From: Sphingomonas montana
GTDB lineage: Bacteria > Pseudomonadota > Alphaproteobacteria > Sphingomonadales > Sphingomonadaceae
Direction: 5' to 3'
NCBI RefSeq assembly: GCF_001956315.1
Contig: NZ_MOLY01000046.1
Location: forward strand, 186,001-250,000
Length of the DNA stretch: 64,000 nt
The position numbers were made by a program, and so were the translations under genes. Numbering within the stretch: position 1 is the stretch's first letter; each line of letters opens with the position of its first letter. Below the pieces are notes generated by a model, which was not told the DNA's origin, ran no database searches, and saw only the letters and a program-made list of their open reading frames with translations. This document shows, one piece after another, positions 26,837 through 34,741 of this stretch.

Positions 26837-28033
26837 GTGGCGGATCGCGATCCGACGGCCGGCAATATGCAGGCCCGCAAAGCCCCGGCGCGCGATCCGG
26901 CCGCGCGGCGGGCGGCGCGGCGGGGGGATGCACCACTGCCGTTGCCGGACGAGGTCGCTCTCGTCCTGCAGGGCGGGGGTGCGCTCGGTTCCTACCAGGC
27001 CGGCGTGTACGAGGCACTGGACGAAGCGGGCGTCTCGGTCGACCATGTCGCCGGGATATCGATCGGCGCGGTGAACGCCGCGATCATCGCCGGCAATCCA
27101 CCCGAACGGCGCGTGGAACGGTTGCGCGAATTCTGGACGATGCTGTCGGGCATGCTGCCCAGTTTCCCGATCTGGCAGACGACCGATGCGCGCGAATGGC
27201 TGCATGAATGGTCCGCGGGCATGGTTGCCACGTTCGGGGTGCCGGGGTTCTTCAAGCCGCGCATGGTGCCGCCGATGTGGGCGATCCCGGGCACGCCGGA
27301 CGCGCTGAGTTTCTACGATACCGCGCCGCTGGCCGACACGCTGAACGGGTTGATCGACTGGGACCTGCTGAACGACGGGCCGGTCAGGGTTTCGGTGGGC
27401 GCGGTCGACGTCGACAGCGGCAATTTCCGCTATTTCGACAGCGGGATCGAACGGCTGGATGCACGCCACATCATGGCGTCGGGCGCGCTGCCGCCGGGCC
27501 TGCCGCCGGTCGAGATCGACGGGCGCTGTTACTGGGACGGGGGACTGGTGTCGAACACGCCGCTGAGCCATGTCCTTGATACGCAGTTCGCCGACATGCT
27601 GGTGTTCCAGGTCGACCTGTTCCCCGCGTCGAACGAGCATCCGCGCACGATCATGGACGTCGCGGCGCGCGCGAAGGAGATTCAGTTCAGCAGCCGGACG
27701 CGGCAGGTGTCGGACATGATGATCCGGCTGCGCCGCGAACGCGAACTGATCCGCGCGGTGCTGGTGAAGCTGCCGGCCGAGCTGGTGGACGATCCCGACG
27801 TCGCCGCGCTGCGCGATGCGGCGCGGGACTATGCCGCGAACGTGGTGCAGCTGATCTACCGCGCCAATGCGTGGGAGGGCGGATCGCGCGACTATGAATT
27901 CTCCGCGCGGACGATGGACGAGCATTGGGCCGCCGGGCGCGTGGCCGTGGCCGAGACGATGACGCATAGCGGGCTGGTCGCGCGCAACATCCTGGATGGG
28001 AAGACCGCCGCGTTTGATCTGGGGAAACGGTAG
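26837..28033 (+). CDS. Patatin-like phospholipase family protein
   Basis: A Ser/Asp lipid acyl hydrolase of about 398 residues. The oxyanion block LVLQGGGALGSYQAG is near 43-55, the nucleophile Ser75 sits in GISIGA, and the catalytic Asp lies in WDGGLVSNTP near 235. Residues C-terminal to the hydrolase core (about 270-395) resemble the DUF3734 extension found in bacterial patatin proteins. The exact start is unclear: GTG at 26837, two bases after the aminopeptidase stop, gives the coordinates used; ATG at 26867 is an alternative with no better ribosome site. Probable operon with the aminopeptidase. No signal peptide. Confidence 0.83.
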   Translation: MADRDPTAGNMQARKAPARDPAARRAARRGDAPLPLPDEVALVLQGGGALGSYQAGVYEALDEAGVSVDHVAGISIGAVNAAIIAGNPPERRVERLREFWTMLSGMLPSFPIWQTTDAREWLHEWSAGMVATFGVPGFFKPRMVPPMWAIPGTPDALSFYDTAPLADTLNGLIDWDLLNDGPVRVSVGAVDVDSGNFRYFDSGIERLDARHIMASGALPPGLPPVEIDGRCYWDGGLVSNTPLSHVLDTQFADMLVFQVDLFPASNEHPRTIMDVAARAKEIQFSSRTRQVSDMMIRLRRERELIRAVLVKLPAELVDDPDVAALRDAARDYAANVVQLIYRANAWEGGSRDYEFSARTMDEHWAAGRVAVAETMTHSGLVARNILDGKTAAFDLGKR

Positions 28034-28059
28034 GTTTTACGTAAGAACATCCCTCTCGA

Positions 28060-28154
28060 CCGTCATCCCAGCGGACGCTGGGATCCATTATCGCTACGGT
28101 TGGGGGTGTCTGCGCCGTAGTGATAATGGATCCTGACTTCTGTCAGGATGACGG
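28060..28154. repeat. Extragenic palindrome (CCGTCATCC type)
   Basis: The ends CCGTCATCC and GGATGACGG are inverted, an inner pair GGATCCATTATC / GATAATGGATCC extends the stem, and CTACGG / CCGTAG closes it. The element sits between the patatin and 3-hydroxybutyrate dehydrogenase genes and shares its ends with other palindromes in the window. Confidence 0.75.
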
Positions 28155-28195
28155 TTTCGAAGTTGTGTCCCGACTAACTTTACCGGAGATCCGCC

Positions 28196-28981
28196 ATGTT
28201 CCTCAAAGGCAAGACCGCGCTCGTTACCGGGTCCACGTCCGGCATCGGCCTCGCTTATGCGAAGGCGCTGGCGGCGGAGGGGGCCGCGGTGATGATAAAC
28301 GGGTTCGGCGATGCCGACGCGATCGAGACGGAGCGCGCCGGGCTGGAGACGTTGTCGGGCGCGAAGGCCGCCTATAGCGGCGCGGACATGACGCGGCCGG
28401 ACCAGATCGCGGCGATGGTGGCGGAATGCGCGGCGACGCTGGGCGGGCCGGACATCGTCATCAACAATGCAGGTATCCAATATGTCGCGCCGATCGAGGA
28501 GTTCCCGATCGAGAAGTGGGACGCGATCCTGGCGATCAACCTGACGTCCGCATTCCACGTCCTGCGCGCCGCGGTGCCGGGGATGAAGGCCAAGGGGTGG
28601 GGGCGGATCATCAACACTGCGTCCGCCCATTCGCTGGTCGCGAGCCCCAACAAGGCGGCCTATGTCGCGGCCAAGCACGGGCTGGTCGGGCTGACCAAGA
28701 CGGTGGCGCTGGAAGTGGCGCAGCACGGCATCACCGCCAACTGCATCAGCCCCGGCTATGTCTGGACCCCGCTGGTCGAAAATCAGATCCCCGATACGAT
28801 GAAGGCCCGCGGCCTGACGCGTGAGCAGGTGATGGAGGACGTCCTGCTGGCGGCACAGCCGACCAAGGAATTCGTGACGTCCGAACAGGTGGCGGCGCTG
28901 GCGCTGTTCCTGTGCGGGGATGCGGCCAAGGCGATCACCGGTGCGAACCTGTCGATGGATGGCGGCTGGACCGCGGCCTGA
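28196..28981 (+). CDS. 3-hydroxybutyrate dehydrogenase (SDR)
   Basis: NAD-dependent oxidation of D-3-hydroxybutyrate to acetoacetate, used when polyhydroxybutyrate is consumed. It is a 261-residue SDR. TGSTSGIG at about 11-18 binds NAD, NNAGIQYVAPIEEFP near 90-104 is characteristic of this enzyme, and the Ser-Tyr-Lys site is NTASAHSLVASPNKAAYVAAKHG near 140-162. ISPGYVWTPLVENQI near 183 is another family block. ATG follows CCGGAG. It stands alone after an extragenic palindrome. A general SDR function cannot be fully excluded, but the motif set is specific. Confidence 0.87.
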   Translation: MFLKGKTALVTGSTSGIGLAYAKALAAEGAAVMINGFGDADAIETERAGLETLSGAKAAYSGADMTRPDQIAAMVAECAATLGGPDIVINNAGIQYVAPIEEFPIEKWDAILAINLTSAFHVLRAAVPGMKAKGWGRIINTASAHSLVASPNKAAYVAAKHGLVGLTKTVALEVAQHGITANCISPGYVWTPLVENQIPDTMKARGLTREQVMEDVLLAAQPTKEFVTSEQVAALALFLCGDAAKAITGANLSMDGGWTAA

Positions 28982-29055
28982 CCGCCGCGATGCCGCGGGC
29001 CGCGATGAGTTGCGCGCGGGCCGGTTCCGGTTATGCTCGCCCTCGGGGAGCCCGC

Positions 29056-29700
29056 ATGCGTCAGATCTCGTTGAGTTTTCCGATCCTGAGTCTGCTGGCG
29101 GCCGCATGTGCGGGCGGCGGCGGCCGTGCCGATCCGCCCGTCGCGCCGCCCGCCCTGCAGCCGGCCGGGGGGTGGCGCGCAGTCATCAGCGATGCAGACC
29201 GTGCCCGGTTGCGCGGCTGGCGGGAGAGCTGGGTCGCCGCACTCGCCCGCGCCAACGCATCGGGCGCGCGCGCGAAGGTGGCGGCGGAAGGGGCGTTGCT
29301 GCAACCCGACCGGGCATTGCCGGGGGTGCTGCCGCCGGTCGGGCTCTATCGATGCCGCACGACCAAGCTGGGTGCGCGCAGCCCGGGGTTGCTGGACTAT
29401 GTCGCCTATCCCGCTTTCTCGTGCCGGATCGCGGCGGGGCCGAACGGGACGCTGAGCCTGGTCAAGCTGAACGGATCGCAGCGGCCGGTCGGCACGCTGT
29501 ATCCGCAGGACGACCGGCGGATGATCTTTCTGGGCACCATGATGCTGGGCGACGAGCGGCGCGCGCTGGAATATGGACGCGACCCCGAACGCGACCTGGT
29601 GGGCGGGATCGAACGGATCGGGCCGCTTCGCTGGCGGTTGCTGCTGCCCGCGCCGCGCTGGGAATCGCTGTTCGACGTGGTGGAACTGGTGCCGGCGTGA
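29056..29700 (+). CDS. DUF4893 lipoprotein
   Basis: A 214-residue exported protein with a lipobox LLAAAC (Cys18). The mature part has the DUF4893 pattern: WRAVISDADRARLRGWRESW near 40-59, GLYRCRTTKLG near 97, YPAFSCRI near 117, GSQRPVGTLYP near 141, IFLGTMMLGDE near 158 and ERIGPLRWRLLLPAP near 188. The family is common in sphingomonads and has no known function. A dipeptidase-type amidohydrolase begins 13 bases later, so the two may be transcribed together. Confidence 0.8.
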   Translation: MRQISLSFPILSLLAAACAGGGGRADPPVAPPALQPAGGWRAVISDADRARLRGWRESWVAALARANASGARAKVAAEGALLQPDRALPGVLPPVGLYRCRTTKLGARSPGLLDYVAYPAFSCRIAAGPNGTLSLVKLNGSQRPVGTLYPQDDRRMIFLGTMMLGDERRALEYGRDPERDLVGGIERIGPLRWRLLLPAPRWESLFDVVELVPA

Positions 29701-29713
29701 CGGGGGGAAGACG

Positions 29714-31036
29714 ATGATGCGACGATCGGCATGGACGGGTCTCGCGGCGGTGATGGTCTGCTTCGGGGCGGCGGCGGCGGCGGACCCGCTGACCACCGCG
29801 GTGCGGGGCGACATGCCGCAGTTGCTGGATATCTACCGCGATCTGCACGCGCATCCGGAACTGAGTTTCGAGGAAGTGCGGAGCGCGGCGATCCTGGCGG
29901 CGGAGGCCAGGCGGCTGGGTTTCACTGTGACGACCGGGGTCGGCCGGACGGGTGTCGTCGCGGTGATGAAGAATGGCGCGGGGCCGGTGGTGCTGTTGCG
30001 CGCGGACATGGACGCCTTGCCGCTGATCGAGCGGACCGGGCTGCCCTTTGCCAGCAAGATCACCGCGAAGACGCGTGAGGGGGCGACCACCGGCGTGATG
30101 CACGCATGCGGGCACGACACGCATATGACCGCATGGATCGGCACCGCGCGGCGGATGGCGGCGATGAAGGATCGCTGGTCCGGTACGCTGGTGATGGTGG
30201 CGCAGCCGGCCGAGGAGATCGGATCGGGCGCCAAGGCGATGCTGGACGACGGCCTGTACACGCGGTTCCCAAAACCGGCCTTTGCCGTGGCGTTCCATGA
30301 CAGCGCGGCGTTGCCGGCCGGCACGATCGGTTATGCCGACGGTTACACGATGGCGAATGTCGATTCCGTCGATCTGCTGGTGAAGGGGGTGGGCGGGCAT
30401 GGGGCCTATCCGCAGTTGGCGAAGGACCCGGTGGTGCTGGCCGCGCGGATCGTGACCGCGTTGCAGACACTGGTCGCGCGCGAGATCGACGCGCAGGAGG
30501 CGGGCGTGGTGACGGTCGGCAGCTTCCTGGCGGGGACGAAGCACAACATCATTCCCGACGAGGCGAAACTGCAACTGACGGTGCGCAGCTACACGCCCGC
30601 GGTGCGCAAGATCCTGATCGACGGGATCGCGCGGATCGCACGGGGCGAGGCGATCGCGGCCGGCATGCCCGACGACCGGATGCCGGTGATGGTGGTAAAG
30701 GACGAATTCACCCCCGCGACGTTCAACACGCAGCCGGTGACCGGACGGGTGACGACGGCGTTCACGAACCGGTTCGGCAAGGCGCGCGTGCAGCAGTTGC
30801 GCGCGCAGATGGGCGGCGAGGATTTCAGCCGATTCAGCCTGGACCAGGACGGCGTGCAGAGCCTGCTGTTCTGGGTGGGCGGCGTGCCGCAGGCGAAATG
30901 GGACGCGGCAGGGGGTGATGTGACGAAGCTGGCGTCGATCCACAGCCCGTTCTGGGCGCCGGATGCGGCGGTGACGATCGAGACGGCGACCGAGGCGATG
31001 GTGACGGCTGCACTGGAACTGATGCCCAAGGGGTGA
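29714..31036 (+). CDS. Secreted M20-family amidohydrolase
   Basis: A 440-residue metal-dependent amidase or carboxypeptidase with a signal peptide (MMRRSAWTGLAAVMVCFGAAAAA). The di-metal site is in LRADMDALP near 98, HACGHDTHM near 129-137 and QPAEEIGSGA near 164. The dimerisation domain inserted at about 215-330 carries GVGGHGAYP. The sequence type is that of hippurate hydrolase/N-acyl-amino-acid amidohydrolases. GGGGGAAG precedes the ATG; a second ATG follows immediately. With the signal peptide it would act in the periplasm, releasing amino acids from acylated forms. Substrate is inferred. Confidence 0.88.
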   Translation: MMRRSAWTGLAAVMVCFGAAAAADPLTTAVRGDMPQLLDIYRDLHAHPELSFEEVRSAAILAAEARRLGFTVTTGVGRTGVVAVMKNGAGPVVLLRADMDALPLIERTGLPFASKITAKTREGATTGVMHACGHDTHMTAWIGTARRMAAMKDRWSGTLVMVAQPAEEIGSGAKAMLDDGLYTRFPKPAFAVAFHDSAALPAGTIGYADGYTMANVDSVDLLVKGVGGHGAYPQLAKDPVVLAARIVTALQTLVAREIDAQEAGVVTVGSFLAGTKHNIIPDEAKLQLTVRSYTPAVRKILIDGIARIARGEAIAAGMPDDRMPVMVVKDEFTPATFNTQPVTGRVTTAFTNRFGKARVQQLRAQMGGEDFSRFSLDQDGVQSLLFWVGGVPQAKWDAAGGDVTKLASIHSPFWAPDAAVTIETATEAMVTAALELMPKG

Positions 31037-31217
31037 GGGGGGGCGGGCTGGATCGCCTGCCCGCCAGTCCGTTCGTGCCGCGCAGGGACCGAGTAGCGCC
31101 CTTGCGCGTATCGCGAACTCGTATCGAAACAGGGTTCCGTCTTCCCTGCGCTCTTCCCGGAGGGGTGAGGGGGTTTGGTCATGCCCATGACGCGGGCGCG
31201 CTCCGCATAAACGAGAA

Positions 31218-31247
31218 CGGGCGCGGTTTCCGGAGAAACCGCGCCCG
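31218..31247 (-). terminator. Intrinsic terminator of the outer-membrane protein gene
   Basis: A perfect 13-base-pair stem (CGGGCGCGGTTTC with GAAACCGCGCCCG) and a four-base loop. On the minus strand it is followed by TTCTCGTTTATG, a T-rich tail. It lies about 39 bases beyond the barrel gene's stop. Confidence 0.8.
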
Positions 31248-31285
31248 CGTTCGTCATGTCGCGGCCCATGCGGGCCACGCCGTGA

Positions 31286-31849
31286 TTACAGGTGGAAAAC
31301 CACGCCGGCCATCGGACGGATGCTGTGGAAATCATAGGTCGTGGCTTCGAGGCGGAGACGCGCGCCCGAGTTGCCGGTCAGGCCGCCGAGACCGATGTCC
31401 TTCGGACCGACTTCGACGCCCATGCCATAGGCCCAGTTGTCGTCCTTGCCCTTGTCCTTGGTGTCGACCCACTGGTAGCCGAACTTGCCGTAGATCAGGC
31501 CGGATTCACCGGCGCGGGCGCCGACGCGGCCCATGACGCCATATTCCCAATCAAGGCCCTTGAAGCCCTTCGCGACGTTGCCTTCGACACCGACGAAGCC
31601 GGGGCCGACCGCGACGTTCACGCCGGCGAAGCCTTCGACCAGGCCGCCGTCGGGGCAGCCCGACGCGCCGTTGCAGTTGGACGTCAGCGGACCACGGTTG
31701 TCGCTGTCGAAATCATGATAGCCGCCCTGGACGCCGAAATACGGCTCAAGCGCAAATGCCGCGGTCCCGTCGGGAGCGGTGTCCTGCGCGAATGCCGCGG
31801 CGGGGATCATGGTCGCGCCGACGAGCGCGGCGAGGAGGAGTTTCTTCAT
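31286..31849 (-). CDS. Outer-membrane beta-barrel protein (opacity/OmpA-like small barrel)
   Basis: A 187-residue exported barrel. The signal peptide (MKKLLLAALVGATMIPAAAFAQ) is unmistakable. Strands alternate in the pattern of eight-strand barrels, with GVQGGYHDFDSD near 39, VGVEGNVAKGFKGLDWEYGVMGRVGARAGE near 86-115, GLIYGKFGYQWVDTKD near 117 and a final FHSIRPMAGVVFHL with a hydrophobic last residue. Cys pair CNGASGC near 60 suggests an external disulfide loop. GGAAGG precedes the ATG. It is followed by a strong terminator, so it is monocistronic. Likely structural or adhesive role; function not known. Confidence 0.8.
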   Translation of the reverse strand: MKKLLLAALVGATMIPAAAFAQDTAPDGTAAFALEPYFGVQGGYHDFDSDNRGPLTSNCNGASGCPDGGLVEGFAGVNVAVGPGFVGVEGNVAKGFKGLDWEYGVMGRVGARAGESGLIYGKFGYQWVDTKDKGKDDNWAYGMGVEVGPKDIGLGGLTGNSGARLRLEATTYDFHSIRPMAGVVFHL

Positions 31850-32170
31850 CGGATAACCTTCCGTAGTAAGCGATATACATCGCCACCGCCGGCCCAGAGC
31901 CGTTGGTGGCAGCATCGTCGAAACAGACCAGTCGGATCGCGGTTGCGAGACCGCGCGGAACAAATCTTCGTGTTGCAACGAGAGCACAGTTTTAACCGGG
32001 CGGCGACGAGTCGGCCAACACGGATGCAGCCCGCTAGCACCCTGCCGTTCAAAAAGCGACCCGCTGCAATGCAGCAGGCGATCGGCTGTTGCATGCAGGC
32101 AACTATGCGTCGGCCGGCGCGACTTGTCAGGACGGGGGAAATCCAACATCGTATTGGCCGGGGGCTGGCC
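31850..32170. promoter_or_regulatory. Divergent intergenic region with inverted TGCA-rich repeats
   Basis: This 321-base gap separates the barrel gene and the XRE regulator and holds promoters for both, though no clear -35/-10 pair is evident to me. Three palindromes stand out: TTGCAA at 31973-31978, CTGCAATGCAG at 32064-32074 and GTTGC-N6-GCAAC at 32088-32103. The last two lie 70-105 bases before the regulator and could be its own binding sites. No open reading frame of interest. Confidence 0.45.
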
Positions 32171-33577
32171 ATGACGGAACGAAAAATCTTCGCGGGCGCG
32201 CGGATCCGGCGGTTGCGGCGCACGCGCGGGCTGACCCAGGCGGCGATGGCCGACGCGCTGGGCGCGAGCGCCAGTTACCTGAACCTGCTGGAACGCAACC
32301 AACGGCCGTTGACCGCCGCGTTGATGCTGAAGTTCGCCGATGCGTTCGATATCGACCCGCGGCTGCTGGCGGCAGATGCGCCGGGCGGCGGCAGCGACGC
32401 GATGCGCCGGCGGCTGGCGGACCCGATGTTTGCCGACCTGGGCATCGACCGGACCGAGATCGACGAGTGGCTGGCCGCCGCACCCGGCGCGGCGGAAGCG
32501 TTCGCAAGGATGTTCGACGCGCTGGGTGATGGGGCGAGCGATCGGGGGGGTGGCGTGGCCGCGGTGCCGGTATCGGATGATCCGACCAGACCCGTCCGGC
32601 GCGAGATCGAACGCTGGCGCAACCATTTCGCGGATCTGGATACGGCGGCGGAGGCGCTGGCGGACGAGCTGCGGCTGGGGGCCGCTGATCTCTATGCCGC
32701 GATCGCCGAGCGGCTGCGCGTCCGGCACCAGATCGCGATCCGCATCCTGCCCGTCGACGTCATGCCGGACCACCTGCGGCGGCTGGACCTGCATGCCCGG
32801 CAGCTGCAGCTGAGCGAGATGCTGGCGCCGGCGTCCCGGCTGTTCCAGGCGGCGTATCAACTGGCGTTGCTGGAGGCGAAGGGCGAGATCGACGCGCTGG
32901 CGGCGGGAGCGGGATTTGCCGACCGGGCGGCCGAACGACTGTTCCGGCGACATCTGGCATCCTATTACGCTGCCGCCATGATGATGCCTTATGGGCGCTT
33001 CCTGCGGGCCTGCGAGGCGACCGGCTATGACATCGACGTGCTGCAGGGCCGGTTCGGCGCGAGCTATGAAATGGTGGCGCACCGGCTGACGACGCTCGGC
33101 CGGGTGGGGGCGCGCGGCCTGCCGTTCTTCATGCTGCGGATCGACCGGGCGGGGCAGGCGAGCAAACGCTATGCCGGTACATCGGCCGCCCCGCTGGTTG
33201 AGGCCGGGCGATGCCCGCTGTGGCGGCTGGCGCAGGCGTTCGACCGGCCGGGGGAGGCGACGACGGACCTGGTCGAACTGGAGGATGGCCGGCGCTGGTT
33301 CACGATCGCCCGCACGGTACGTCCGGCGACACGATCCGCAGCGGGGATCCGGGCGGAGCATGTCGTCGGGCTGGGGTTGCCGGCGGCGATGGCGGCGGGA
33401 CTGATCCAGGCGCGGGGGCGGGACCTGATGGCGGGGCCGGCCACGCCGATCGGCCCGGGTTGCCGCCGGTGCCTGCGCCCCGCCTGTCCGCAACGCGCCG
33501 AACCGCCCGCCGGACGCCCGCTGCTGTTCAACGAACGCGAGCGGGGGACCGTGCCGTTCGGGTTTGCGGGCGACTGA
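32171..33577 (+). CDS. XRE/IrrE-type short-chain fatty-acyl transcriptional regulator (ScfR-like)
   Basis: A 468-residue cytoplasmic regulator. The N-terminal XRE helix-turn-helix (about 8-62) contains GLTQAAMADALGASASYLNLLERNQRPLT. The central part (about 150-310) resembles the IrrE/M78 fold but lacks an obvious HExxH, so it probably senses rather than cuts. The C-terminal DUF2083-like domain ends with a Cys cluster GCRRCLRPACPQRA near 438 typical of this family. Such proteins respond to acyl-CoA and control short-chain acid metabolism (isocitrate lyase or methylcitrate genes) in other bacteria. No target operon is adjacent. The start is the first ATG after a GGGGGCTGGCC run. Confidence 0.85.
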   Translation: MTERKIFAGARIRRLRRTRGLTQAAMADALGASASYLNLLERNQRPLTAALMLKFADAFDIDPRLLAADAPGGGSDAMRRRLADPMFADLGIDRTEIDEWLAAAPGAAEAFARMFDALGDGASDRGGGVAAVPVSDDPTRPVRREIERWRNHFADLDTAAEALADELRLGAADLYAAIAERLRVRHQIAIRILPVDVMPDHLRRLDLHARQLQLSEMLAPASRLFQAAYQLALLEAKGEIDALAAGAGFADRAAERLFRRHLASYYAAAMMMPYGRFLRACEATGYDIDVLQGRFGASYEMVAHRLTTLGRVGARGLPFFMLRIDRAGQASKRYAGTSAAPLVEAGRCPLWRLAQAFDRPGEATTDLVELEDGRRWFTIARTVRPATRSAAGIRAEHVVGLGLPAAMAAGLIQARGRDLMAGPATPIGPGCRRCLRPACPQRAEPPAGRPLLFNERERGTVPFGFAGD

Positions 33578-33599
33578 GTTCGGAAGACCGGGCGACCGG

Positions 33600-34547
33600 T
33601 CAGGCCCCGGCGGCATCCAGCGCGGCGATGTCGTCCGCGGTCAGCGCGATGGTCATGGCGGCGATCAGGTCCGCCACCTGGTCCGCGCTGGTGGCGCTGG
33701 CGATCGGCGCGGCGACGCCGGGTTTGGCCATGAGCCAGGCAAGGGCAATGCGCGCCGGGTTGGCGACATGGCGGGCGGCCACCATGTCCAGCGCGCCGAG
33801 TACCGCCAGACCGCGTGCGTCGAGATATCTGGCGGCACCGGCCCCGCGCGCGCCGACCAGATCATCCGTGCGACGATATTTGCCGGTCAGGAACCCGGCG
33901 GCCAGCCCGTAATAGGGCAGCACGCCGAGCCTGCGTTCCGCCACGACGGGCAGCAGATCGGTTTCGAACTCCGCACGTTCGAGCAGATTGTAATGCGGCT
34001 GGACGACGCTGAAGGGGGTCAGGCCATGCGCGGCGGCGACGCCGGCCGCCTCCTCCAGCCGCGGACCGGTGAAGTTGGATGCGCCGATCGCGCGGACCTT
34101 GCCCACCCGGACCAGCCGGTCGAACGCGCCGAGCATATCGGCCAGCGGCACCGCCGGGTCGTCGCAATGCGCGTAATACAGGTCGATCCGGTCCGTGCCG
34201 AGCCGGGCGAGCGACGCATCGACCGCAGCGGCGACCCGCGCCGGGGCCAGACCAGTGCCGCCGTCCCCGGGCAGCATGCCGACCTTGGTCGCGATCAGCA
34301 CGTCGTCGCGCCGCCCGGACGCACGCAGCCAATCACCGATCATCCGTTCGGATTCGCCGCCGGTATGGCCCGGTGCCCAGGCGGAATAGAGATCGGCGGT
34401 ATCGATCATCGTGCCGCCGCCCGCGACGAACGCGTCGAGGACGGCGAAGCTGGCGGCACGATCCGCGGTCCAGCCGAATACATTGCCGCCGAGGACGAGC
34501 GGCGCGATCGTCAGGCCGCTGTTGCCGAGGGGGCTGGTCGTCGTCAT
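33600..34547 (-). CDS. Aldo/keto reductase
   Basis: An NADPH-dependent reductase, 315 residues, with the eight-stranded barrel typical of the family. The tetrad is visible as Asp49 and Tyr54 (MIDTADLYSAW), Lys88 (LIATKVG) and His127 (YYAHCDD). GASNFTGPRLEEA near 163 and the C-terminal PIASATSADQVADL (cofactor phosphate loop) complete it. Start at 34547 follows AGGAG; a longer frame to 34640 is not supported. It belongs to the YajO/YakC-like subgroup. Converges with the XRE regulator (22-base gap). The physiological substrate is unknown. Confidence 0.88.
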   Translation of the reverse strand: MTTTSPLGNSGLTIAPLVLGGNVFGWTADRAASFAVLDAFVAGGGTMIDTADLYSAWAPGHTGGESERMIGDWLRASGRRDDVLIATKVGMLPGDGGTGLAPARVAAAVDASLARLGTDRIDLYYAHCDDPAVPLADMLGAFDRLVRVGKVRAIGASNFTGPRLEEAAGVAAAHGLTPFSVVQPHYNLLERAEFETDLLPVVAERRLGVLPYYGLAAGFLTGKYRRTDDLVGARGAGAARYLDARGLAVLGALDMVAARHVANPARIALAWLMAKPGVAAPIASATSADQVADLIAAMTIALTADDIAALDAAGA

Positions 34548-34741
34548 GCGTACGCTCCTGTACAACCCTGCTACTGGAATGAACGAGGCGGGCGGCGCGG
34601 CCGTTCCGGCATAGGGCGCAACCCGCCGCGACGTGGGCACCGGTTCGTCGCGATATGCGTCTTGGCACTGGTTTCTAAGGAATTGTTTGCAAAGTTGGGG
34701 CAGAATGGTCGCGAAACCGGAGCATCGCGGGCGACAATCAT

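Noticed and set aside
24171-27017. Open frame of about 950 codons on the minus strand, opposite the M1 aminopeptidase
   Set aside because: The plus strand has the full M1 motif set; the minus frame is Arg/Pro-rich and motif-free.
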